A stretch of 18,395 nt of DNA, from the NCBI GenBank assembly GCA_964483155.1, contig CAZAAC010000045.1, positions 1-18,395 on the forward strand, in the 5' to 3' direction. Both the position numbers and the translations under genes were made by a program. Positions 1 through 5,900 of this stretch are shown here, in pieces (position 1 is the stretch's first letter; each line of letters opens with the position of its first letter). Source of the stretch: JAAYYM01 sp964483155. Its GTDB lineage: Bacteria; Bacillota; Clostridia; Lachnospirales; Lachnospiraceae. The notes beneath the pieces are model-generated. The model was not told where the DNA came from. It saw only the letters and a program-made list of their open reading frames with translations, and did not search any database.

Positions 1-44
1 GCCTTACAAGCAGAGGGTCATAGGTTCGAGCCCTATAGGTCCCA
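1..44 (+). tRNA. tRNA-Val(UAC), 5' truncated by the window edge
   Basis: Only the 3' part is present. The anticodon loop reads CTTACAA (positions 3-9) with anticodon TAC at 5-7, followed by the 3' anticodon stem. The T arm is ATAGG (20-24), loop TTCGAGC, CCTAT (32-36), all five pairs perfect. The 3' acceptor strand AGGTCCC (37-43) and discriminator A44 follow. CCA is not encoded after position 44, so it must be added after transcription. The acceptor partner and D arm lie outside the window. Confidence 0.9.
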
Positions 45-76
45 CTTCAACTACATAGTTGAAATTAGTATGAAAA

Positions 77-160
77 GCCGGCGTGGCGGAATTGGCAGAC
101 GCGCGGGACTTAAAATCCCGTGGTGGCAACATCGTACCGGTTCGATTCCGGTCGCCGGCA
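77..160 (+). tRNA. tRNA-Leu(UAA)
   Basis: This is a complete class II tRNA of 84 nt. The acceptor strands GCCGGCG (77-83) and CGCCGGC (153-159) pair perfectly, with discriminator A160. The anticodon stem CGGGA (104-108)/TCCCG (116-120) encloses the loop CTTAAAA with anticodon TAA at 111-113. A long variable arm follows, as expected for leucine. The T arm is ACCGG/CCGGT around TTCGATT. No CCA is encoded. It lies 32 nt after tRNA-Val, so the two are probably cotranscribed. Confidence 0.97.
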
Positions 161-167
161 GTATAAA

Positions 168-198
168 AGTGTCTATCATTTGATAGACGCTTTCATTT
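168..198 (+). terminator. Intrinsic terminator of the tRNA cluster
   Basis: An 11-bp stem (168-178 with 181-191, one G-T wobble) around a 2-nt loop is followed by TTTCATTTTT. It sits directly after tRNA-Leu and closes the tRNA transcript. Confidence 0.8.
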
Positions 199-222
199 TT
201 ATATTTTATCGGGGAGTGTATG

Positions 223-231
223 TGATATAAT
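223..231 (+). promoter_or_regulatory. Candidate extended -10 promoter for the CAT-family gene
   Basis: TGATATAAT matches the extended -10 form TGnTATAAT, with TATAAT at 226-231. No good -35 box is seen 17 nt upstream, which is tolerated for extended -10 promoters. It lies 95 nt before the start codon at 326 and after the tRNA terminator. Confidence 0.4.
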
Positions 232-325
232 AATAATATTGTATAGATTTCTCATTCAAAAAAATAGGACAGAAGCTTTTTTTAATAAAGAAGCAAATTT
301 GTATAGAGAGAAAGAAGGTAAATAA

Positions 326-985
326 ATGAATTATAAGGTAATTGATAGAGACCAGTATTATAGAAAAGGTATCTATCAGCATTTTACAAAAGATTGCAAA
401 TGCTCAGTTTCGATTACGAGTCGAATTGATGTAACAAAACTATATGAGTTCTCAAAAGCTACAGAAACAAAATTTTATATTAATTTTCTATATTTACTTA
501 CGAAAACATTAAATTCCAGAGAAGACTACCGAATGGGATATTTGTATCAGACGGATGAGCTGATTGTATATGATATAATCAATCCAACACAATATATTTT
601 TCAGGAGGAGATTGAAACCTGTACGCCAGTATATACGAAGTATTTTGAACAATATGAAGAATTCTATCGACACTGTGAAGAAGATATAGATACTGCGAAA
701 CAAACAAGAGAATATGGACTTGATATGGAGAAGCATGCGAATTGGTTTGATGCCTCCTATATTTCGTGGTTGTCATATGATTCACTTAATATTGAATTGC
801 CGGATGGTCATTTATATTTTATGCCAATTATTAATTGGGGAAAATTCCGCAGAGAAGGTGATCAGCTGATGATGCCTGTCAGTGTACGAATGAATCATGC
901 TGTTGCTGATGGGTATCTGGTTGCAAAGGTATTTACTTACTTAGAGGATGAAATAAAAAAATTTGTATCAGAAAGTAGCAACTAG
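326..985 (+). CDS. Chloramphenicol acetyltransferase (CatA-type) family protein
   Basis: The 219-residue product matches the length and order of type A chloramphenicol O-acetyltransferases, soluble trimers that move acetyl from acetyl-CoA to a hydroxyl of the drug. Visible family features are an N-terminal SVSITSRIDVT strand, FYINFLYLLTKTLN with DYRMGY around residues 50-71, and the C-terminal catalytic motif NHAVADG at 190-196. In that motif His191 corresponds to the catalytic His195 of CatI and Asp195 to its Asp199. The usual HHAVCDG is changed at the first His and the Cys, which are not the catalytic pair. GAAGG precedes the ATG at 326. A GNAT gene follows after 48 nt on the same strand, so the two may be cotranscribed. 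Many clostridial chromosomes carry such homologues of untested substrate range, so chloramphenicol as substrate is inference. Confidence 0.85.
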   Translation: MNYKVIDRDQYYRKGIYQHFTKDCKCSVSITSRIDVTKLYEFSKATETKFYINFLYLLTKTLNSREDYRMGYLYQTDELIVYDIINPTQYIFQEEIETCTPVYTKYFEQYEEFYRHCEEDIDTAKQTREYGLDMEKHANWFDASYISWLSYDSLNIELPDGHLYFMPIINWGKFRREGDQLMMPVSVRMNHAVADGYLVAKVFTYLEDEIKKFVSESSN

Positions 986-1033
986 TTTTGATTTTGTATA
1001 AGAAAGAAGTTTTCAGACAAGGTGGAGGACGAT

Positions 1034-1498
1034 ATGGAATTTACAGTGGCTAAAAAAAGTGACATTGAAGAATTGGTCGAAATGAGAATGCTGTATATTT
1101 TCGAATATTTTGAAGCGGTTACAGATGCACAGGCGCAGGAAATCAAAAAGCAATTACCTGACTATTTTAAGAAGCATATGGGTCAAGATATGACTGCATT
1201 CATTGCGAGAGAACAAGATAAAATGGTCGCAACGGCAATACTGATCAAAATGGAAAAGCCTGCAAATCCCAAATTTGTTAAGGGAATCATTGGAGAAGTA
1301 TTAAGTGTTTATACTTGTAAAGAGTATAGGAGACAAGGGATTGCCAAGCAGTTAATGAAGATGCTGATATCCTATTCAAAAGAACAGAGCTTTGATTTCA
1401 TTGAATTAAAAGCTTCAGAGGATGGTTATCCATTATACAAATCGGTAGGCTTTGTTGATGAAAAAATATCTTATGCCTTAATGAAATACATTATTTGA
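1034..1498 (+). CDS. GNAT family N-acetyltransferase
   Basis: This 154-residue GNAT-fold protein should transfer acetyl from acetyl-CoA to an amine; the substrate cannot be read from sequence. Motif A is visible as EVLSVYTCKEYRRQGIAKQLM (part of 88-108), with the acetyl-CoA pyrophosphate loop RRQGIA at 99-104. The motif B end SEDGYPLYKSVGF (about 128-140) follows. I chose ATG at 1034 because the strong Shine-Dalgarno GGTGGAGG (1021-1028) lies 5 nt before it. An in-frame GTG at 1022 would fall inside that Shine-Dalgarno and add four residues. It probably shares a transcript with the CAT-family gene 48 nt upstream and ends at the hairpin at 1523-1562. Confidence 0.85.
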   Translation: MEFTVAKKSDIEELVEMRMLYIFEYFEAVTDAQAQEIKKQLPDYFKKHMGQDMTAFIAREQDKMVATAILIKMEKPANPKFVKGIIGEVLSVYTCKEYRRQGIAKQLMKMLISYSKEQSFDFIELKASEDGYPLYKSVGFVDEKISYALMKYII

Positions 1499-1522
1499 AA
1501 TATCATTAAAATGATGAAGAAA

Positions 1523-1563
1523 AAAATGCTTAAAACACTACCCTAAATGTTTTAAGCATTTTT
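1523..1563. terminator. Bidirectional intrinsic terminator
   Basis: A 15-bp perfect stem (1523-1537 with 1548-1562) has A-runs on one side and T-runs on the other, so it works as a terminator on both strands. It separates the convergent GNAT (+) and MATE (-) genes. Confidence 0.85.
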
Positions 1564-1575
1564 CATTTTTAGCTT

Positions 1576-2991
1576 TTACAATAGCACATCCACTTTTTCA
1601 GGTTCTTTCTCTTCACAGACTATATTTTTTATCCAGATTCCACTTTTCATAATAATAAACCCAACTGTTGCTTTTATAATATCAAGTAGCTGACATAAAA
1701 GAAAAACCAAAAGGATATGCAAATCTGTATAATGTGTCAAAATAAATGCAGCGGGAACAGCAATCGTCCATAGAAAAACACTGTCAAAAAGAAATGTAAT
1801 AAGCGTCTTTCCACCGGATCTGATCGTAAAATAGGTCGCATTAAGAAAAGCCTGCAAAGGCATGAGCAAAGCTGTTATGCCGATAAACCATCCAGCAAGA
1901 TATCGCACATCTTCAGATGTATTATATATCTTTGGAAACAATGTGGATGTTCCTGCCATCAGAATGCCAAGTAAAATACAGCAAAGTACAGAGAATTTAA
2001 TGATTTTACTAGCAGTTTCCTTAGCCTCCTTAAGCTTTCCAGCACCAAGTAACTGTCCGACGATAATAGAAATAGCACTACCCAATGCAATAAATACAAT
2101 ACTAAATACATTTGAAATCGTAGAGCTAATATTCAAACCTGCTATGACAGAAAGTCCGCGAAAGGAATAACACTGTGTTTGTGCAGCAACTCCTGATGCC
2201 CATAGACCTTCATTTATCAACAGCGGGACCCCCATAATAATAATTTTCTTTGCAAGTCTAGGTGGAATTGCTATATTTCTATAGGCACCAATAATAAATT
2301 GATTTCTTTCGGCATGCATATGTGTCCACGTAAGGATGATTCCTGCCTCGACAAACCTAGAGATGACAGTTGCATAAGCAGCACCAGCTACACCTAACGC
2401 TGGGAAGCCAAACTTGCCAAATATTAAAATATAATTTAGCACAAGGTTTACAAATACAGCTACAATTCCAGCGTTCATAGGTACTAGTGTCTGTCCTGTT
2501 TCTCGTAGTGTAGAAGCATAACATTGTTCTATGATAAAAGGTACGAGTCCAATCAGCATGATAGCCATATAGCGCTCTGCATAAGATAAGGTTGCAGTAA
2601 GATTTCCACCAGAAGCGCTTTCATGTAGATATAATAAAATCAGATTTCTTCCGGCATATGTAAAAACACCAATACCGCATAATAAAATGAGAATACATGT
2701 CGCAATTTTAAACCGAAATGTATCCCGCAGACCTTTGAAATTCTTTTGCCCGTAAAATTGTGCTCCAAAAATAGAGGCACCTGATATTCCACCAAATATA
2801 AACAGGTTAAAAACGAAAATCAGCTGGTTTACAATGGATACACCTGACATTTGTTCTGTTCCAATGCGTCCTACCATAATATTATCAAGCAGACTGACAA
2901 AATTAGTGATTCCATTTTGTAGCATGATGGGAATTACAAGTGTGATTACACTCTTATAAAACTTCCTGTCATCAAGCAATTTCTTTTTCAT
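1576..2991 (-). CDS. MATE family multidrug/cation antiporter
   Basis: The 471-residue product is a polytopic membrane protein of the usual MATE length with about 12 hydrophobic segments in two related halves. These carriers export drugs or cationic metabolites in exchange for Na+ or H+. Recognisable MATE sequences are VIPIMLQNGITNFVSLLDNIMVG near the N-terminus and ALGVAGAAYATVISR in the middle. GVPLLINEGLWASG opens the second half, and GQLLGAGKLKEAKE follows it. The start at 2991 is preceded by GAGGGGG seven nt upstream; an in-frame ATG 24 codons further up overlaps a terminator and has no Shine-Dalgarno, so I rejected it. The gene stands alone on the minus strand and converges with the CAT/GNAT pair. 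Substrate unknown. Confidence 0.92.
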   Translation of the reverse strand: MKKKLLDDRKFYKSVITLVIPIMLQNGITNFVSLLDNIMVGRIGTEQMSGVSIVNQLIFVFNLFIFGGISGASIFGAQFYGQKNFKGLRDTFRFKIATCILILLCGIGVFTYAGRNLILLYLHESASGGNLTATLSYAERYMAIMLIGLVPFIIEQCYASTLRETGQTLVPMNAGIVAVFVNLVLNYILIFGKFGFPALGVAGAAYATVISRFVEAGIILTWTHMHAERNQFIIGAYRNIAIPPRLAKKIIIMGVPLLINEGLWASGVAAQTQCYSFRGLSVIAGLNISSTISNVFSIVFIALGSAISIIVGQLLGAGKLKEAKETASKIIKFSVLCCILLGILMAGTSTLFPKIYNTSEDVRYLAGWFIGITALLMPLQAFLNATYFTIRSGGKTLITFLFDSVFLWTIAVPAAFILTHYTDLHILLVFLLCQLLDIIKATVGFIIMKSGIWIKNIVCEEKEPEKVDVLL

Positions 2992-3046
2992 AAAAACGCC
3001 CCCTCGTATTTCATATAATAGATCAAAAACAAATGCATAGGAAGCG

Positions 3047-3071
3047 AAAAAAAAACAGGACATGAGTCCTG
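3047..3071 (-). terminator. Strong minus-strand terminator just upstream of the MATE gene
   Basis: On the minus strand CAGGAC, loop TCAT and GTCCTG (positions 3071-3056) form a perfect 6-bp stem followed by nine T residues (3055-3047). It ends a minus-strand transcript 56 nt before the MATE start codon. It either closes the remnant gene at 3089-3340 or acts as an attenuator in a MATE leader. Confidence 0.75.
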
Positions 3072-3088
3072 CATTTCACTTTCCTATA

Positions 3089-3340
3089 TCATGTTGCAAC
3101 TGTTTCTCTCCGGTAGTAAAAATCCGGATACAACTGGCATTTATCTAAATCTCGTCGTATAAATCCTGACTAAGTACACAGATTTGAAAAGCCGATATGG
3201 AATAATGCTGACAAATGAACGGATGCATCGATTATATAATCATGAACGAAATCTCTGTATCTATTATTATAGTAATCAAAATCAAAATCTAAAATAACAT
3301 TTGCACCCATATCACACTTTTCCTTTCCATTTATTACAAA
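3089..3340 (-). pseudogene. Remnant of an unidentified coding gene with in-frame amber stop
   Basis: One minus-strand frame reads from ATG 3310 as MGANVILDFDFDYYNNRYRD and on to a TAG at 3172-3170 (46 residues). The same frame then continues for 26 more codons, containing RRDLDKCQLYPDFYYRRE, to TGA at 3091-3089. The frame is open for ten codons upstream of the ATG, to 3340. The ATG has only a poor purine-rich site (AAAGGA, 11 nt away). The aromatic and acidic composition looks protein-like on both sides of the TAG, and a strong terminator follows at 3071. I read it as the decayed 3' part of a gene. The start of the readable part faintly recalls the end of YbjQ-type proteins, but I cannot identify the family. 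It might instead be chance. Confidence 0.35.
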
Positions 3341-3429
3341 TCACTTGTGGATTATCATAACACAATCAATTAAAAATGTCTATCTGGAAAATGCATGGAA
3401 AATAGTAATCATTAAAAGAAATTTTTATC

Positions 3430-3458
3430 TTTTCAATACACAGTAAATATCTTATAAT
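3430..3458 (+). promoter_or_regulatory. Candidate promoter of the AAC(6')-like GNAT gene
   Basis: A perfect TATAAT lies at 3453-3458 with a weak TTTTCA -35 box (3430-3435) at 17-nt spacing. It precedes the GTG start at 3519 by about 60 nt. Confidence 0.45.
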
Positions 3459-3518
3459 ATTAAACATGAGAAAAAATGAAACTATATATTTCAAATAAGT
3501 GTGGATAGGAGCATGTAA

Positions 3519-3992
3519 GTGAAAGCGTTAAGACTTAGAAATTTTTCGGACGAAGACATCATATTATTTAAGAACTGGGTGTATTTACCACATATTTTGA
3601 AATGGTATCATGAGCCACTAGAATGGATTGATGAAGTAGAAAACAGACATCATACTGATAAGTGGTTACATCATTATATAGCCGAGTATGATATGTTTCC
3701 GATTGGTTTCTGCCAATATTATGAATATTCTGAAGGCGGAGAGCTATGGCATGGCAATATAGAAGTGAAGGGCACATATAGTATAGATTATCTAATTGGC
3801 GAACTCAATTATTTAAAAAGAGGATTTGGAAAAGAAATGATTAAGGAACTGATTGGAAAAGTGAAGGGTCATGATAATGCGAAAAGGGTTATTGTCCAAC
3901 CAGAGGCGGAAAACGCAGCCTCCTGTAATCTGCTATTATCCAGTGGCTTTAGGTTTGACGATGAAAATGGCCTATACCTGATGAATTTATAA
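3519..3992 (+). CDS. GNAT acetyltransferase resembling aminoglycoside 6'-N-acetyltransferases
   Basis: This 157-residue protein follows the AAC(6')-Ib-like GNAT layout. It has an N-terminal LFKNWVYLPHILKWYHEP segment (about 16-33), a central PIGFCQYYEY strand (61-70), and GTYSIDYLIGE (85-95), where AAC(6')-Ib has GVRGIDQLL. The acetyl-CoA loop is KRGFGKEM (100-107), followed by QPEAENAASCNLLLSSGF (127-144). Such enzymes acetylate the 6'-amine of aminoglycosides or other small amines; the true substrate is not known. The start is GTG at 3519 with AGGAG (3507-3511) at the proper 7-nt distance. The intervening bases contain an out-of-use ATGTAA (3513-3518) that abuts the GTG. No terminator is evident before the ars promoter. 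Confidence 0.8.
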   Translation: MKALRLRNFSDEDIILFKNWVYLPHILKWYHEPLEWIDEVENRHHTDKWLHHYIAEYDMFPIGFCQYYEYSEGGELWHGNIEVKGTYSIDYLIGELNYLKRGFGKEMIKELIGKVKGHDNAKRVIVQPEAENAASCNLLLSSGFRFDDENGLYLMNL

Positions 3993-4018
3993 AAAAAGTC
4001 GGGAAAATGAAAAACATA

Positions 4019-4047
4019 TTGACAAACATCGATGCATAGGCTATACT
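4019..4047 (+). promoter_or_regulatory. Consensus sigma-A promoter of the arsP-arsR operon
   Basis: TTGACA (4019-4024) and TATACT (4042-4047) are separated by exactly 17 nt. This is one of the two best promoters in the window. CATCGATG (4027-4034), sharing the ATCGAT core of the downstream operator, lies inside the spacer. Confidence 0.8.
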
Positions 4048-4056
4048 GGCAATAGT

Positions 4057-4070
4057 TCGATAAATATCGA
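4057..4070 (+). promoter_or_regulatory. Putative ArsR operator
   Basis: TCGATA-AA-TATCGA is a perfect 6-bp inverted repeat with a 2-nt centre, starting about 10 nt after the -10 box, so it covers the likely transcription start. ArsR/SmtB repressors bind short AT-rich palindromes of this kind over their own promoters. Assignment to the ArsR encoded at 5175 is inference. Confidence 0.65.
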
Positions 4071-4095
4071 TATAAAATGTTAGGGTGGTGCTTAT

Positions 4096-5100
4096 ATGAA
4101 AACAATATGGTTTTTCTTTCAAAATCAAATACTAGGAATGAAATGGTTAAACACATTAATAGGAGACGGCCTGTCTGCACTAGGGATTGATATTACAGCA
4201 AGAGTAGGTAGCAGTATTCAATTTTTCTTGTATGATACTATAAAAATATTAGTGTTGCTATCTGTGTTGATTTTTATTATTTCTTATATACAAAGTTTTT
4301 TCCCACCAGAAAGAACAAAACAGATACTTGGCAGGGCTCATGGCATTAGAGCAAATGTGCTAAGTGCTTTACTTGGAACAGTAACACCATTTTGCAGCTG
4401 TTCCTCTATACCATTATTTATAGGATTTACAAATGCGGGACTACCAGCGGGCATTACATTTTCATTTTTGATTTCTTCTCCACTAGTTGATTTAGGAGCA
4501 TTAGTGCTTTTGATGAGTGTATTTGGAGCGAAAGTAGCGTTGACCTATGTAGTGGTAGGACTTATACTTGCAGTACTGGGAGGGACGCTAATTGATAAAC
4601 TCCACATGGAGGATCAGATTATACGCTTTACGAAAGCAAACATAGTTGGAGACATTGAAGCGCCTGTATTATCTAAAAAGGACAGAATGATTTATGCACG
4701 AGAACAAGTGCAAGCAACTGTAAAAAAAGTTTTTCTCTACATATTGTTTGGAGTAGGAATTGGTGCTGTTATACATAACTGGATTCCAACCGAAATGATT
4801 CAAAAAGTTTTAGGTACAAGCAATCCATTCTCTGTAGTAATAGCAACAGTAATAGGCATTCCAATGTATGCAGATATTTTTGGAACGATACCAATAGCGG
4901 AGGCGTTATTATCAAAAGGCGTAGGAGTCGGAACGATACTTTCTTTTATGATGGGTGTCACGGCATTAAGCCTACCATCAATGATTATGTTAAAAAAAGT
5001 TGTCAAAAATAAATTACTATTTACTTTTATAGCGATTGTAACAATCGGAATTATTATGATTGGTTATTTATTAAATGCACTTGATTTTTTATTGTTATAA
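4096..5100 (+). CDS. arsP: ArsP-type permease (PF03773 family), probable organoarsenical efflux
   Basis: The 334-residue integral membrane protein belongs to the DUF318/ArsP_1 permease family. Campylobacter ArsP of this family exports trivalent methylated and aromatic arsenicals. The signature is TPFCSCSSIPLF beginning at residue 97, with the conserved cysteine pair at 100 and 102 that is needed for substrate binding in ArsP. Hydrophobic segments lie at about 48-68, 88-140, 147-165, 214-232, 245-265, 277-297 and 305-330, and SSPLVDLGA follows the cysteine region. The start has GGGTGG upstream. The consensus promoter and ATCGAT operator lie directly before it and an ArsR repressor gene directly after (74 nt), which supports metalloid-inducible expression. 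Other members move unknown substrates, so organoarsenicals are the likely but not proven cargo. Confidence 0.85.
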   Translation: MKTIWFFFQNQILGMKWLNTLIGDGLSALGIDITARVGSSIQFFLYDTIKILVLLSVLIFIISYIQSFFPPERTKQILGRAHGIRANVLSALLGTVTPFCSCSSIPLFIGFTNAGLPAGITFSFLISSPLVDLGALVLLMSVFGAKVALTYVVVGLILAVLGGTLIDKLHMEDQIIRFTKANIVGDIEAPVLSKKDRMIYAREQVQATVKKVFLYILFGVGIGAVIHNWIPTEMIQKVLGTSNPFSVVIATVIGIPMYADIFGTIPIAEALLSKGVGVGTILSFMMGVTALSLPSMIMLKKVVKNKLLFTFIAIVTIGIIMIGYLLNALDFLLL

Positions 5101-5174
5101 GGAGTTATACTAATTTAAAAGAGTACAATAGTTATCAGATGAAGTATTAGTATTTTAAAATGTGAGGTAAAAAG

Positions 5175-5456
5175 ATGGGAATAAAATACGAGGATGAGGC
5201 AAAAATATTTAAAGCACTCTGTGATCCCAATCGGATCATGATATTGGAGACATTGCAAGGGGAAGAAAGATGTGCATGTAAATTGTTAGAGGATCTTGAA
5301 ATTGTGCAATCAACTTTATCGCATCATATGAGAATATTATGTGACGCAGGCTTTGTTAATGCCAGAAAAGACGGTAAATGGATGCATTATTCAATAAATA
5401 AAGCAGGATTTAAAATGGCAAAAAAGTTTCTAGATGAATTTGATATGCAGCTCTGA
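5175..5456 (+). CDS. arsR: ArsR/SmtB family metalloid-responsive repressor
   Basis: The 93-residue winged-helix protein has the classical ArsR order: FKALCDPNRIMILETL (helices 1-2, residues 12-27), then ERCACKLLEDL with the metalloid-ligand pair Cys33-x-Cys35. The recognition helix QSTLSHHMRILCDAGF follows (about 46-61) and then a beta wing around RKDGKWMHYSI. In known ArsR proteins arsenite binding to this CxC region (usually CVC) releases the operator. Further cysteines at 16 and 56 could serve as third ligands. The gene is preceded by TGAGGT and lies 74 nt after the permease gene; it probably autoregulates the operon through the palindrome at 4057-4070. Confidence 0.92.
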   Translation: MGIKYEDEAKIFKALCDPNRIMILETLQGEERCACKLLEDLEIVQSTLSHHMRILCDAGFVNARKDGKWMHYSINKAGFKMAKKFLDEFDMQL

Positions 5457-5508
5457 TTTGTAATATTAAAAATGCTTTATGCAACTGATTGTTTTCATAA
5501 CAACATAG

Positions 5509-5583
5509 GGTTAATGGAACCACCGCCTTAGTATAAGGCTCTATTTCACAATTCTGCTATTTACATGTAGCAGAATTTTTTTT
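5509..5583 (+). terminator. Terminator of the ars operon, preceded by two small hairpins
   Basis: A 10-bp stem (5550-5559 with 5568-5577) followed by a run of T residues to 5583 is a clear intrinsic terminator. Upstream are a 4-bp hairpin GGTT/AACC (5509-5521) and a 6-bp hairpin GCCTTA-GTA-TAAGGC (5525-5539). The three in a row could be an ordinary structured 3' UTR or a small RNA. Confidence 0.8.
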
Positions 5584-5900
5584 GAAAAAATGTAAACAGT
5601 TTCAATCATGTAAAGAACATTGAAAATTGACATTGCCATAATTGTGCATGCTATTGTAAAAACAATGTATTTAGGGCATAATTATAACATCTATTTACAA
5701 AATTGTATCAAAATATTACTTTGTTAAAAAAAGTTTCAGAAAAAATAAATTGGGGGTAGGTGATTTGTATATTACGGGCCGGATTTATTGACTTCCTTAT
5801 CCACTTATCCGTAAGTAATGATGACTACAATTTAATGGGATATTAAAACACAGGTTATTTTCTCGTAAACACTGAATGATACATTGAGGAGGGTTTTAAA
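5584..5900 (+). promoter_or_regulatory. Long AT-rich leader of the chemoreceptor gene
   Basis: No credible gene is seen in these 317 nt. A possible promoter is TTGACA (5627-5632) with TATTGT (5652-5657) at a long 19-nt spacing. Further down TTACGG (5772-5777) can pair with CCGTAA (5809-5814), and within it GGAT (5781-5784) with ATCC (5799-5802). CGGAT (5780-5784) could pair instead with ATCCG (5807-5811), giving exclusive folds. I do not recognise a known riboswitch, including the cyclic di-GMP classes. Confidence 0.3.

Noticed and set aside
1..160. tRNA-Leu as a mobile element attachment site
   Set aside because: I found no second copy of the tRNA 3' end and no integrase in the window.
2992..3063. 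Longer MATE reading frame starting 24 codons upstream
   Set aside because: It has no ribosome binding site and runs through the T9 tract of a terminator; ATG 2991 has GAGGGGG at correct spacing.
5611..5642. Possible flagellar sigma-D promoter (TAAA ... GCCATAAT) before the chemoreceptor
   Set aside because: The distance between the two boxes is 20 nt, not the expected about 15, and the second box is imperfect.
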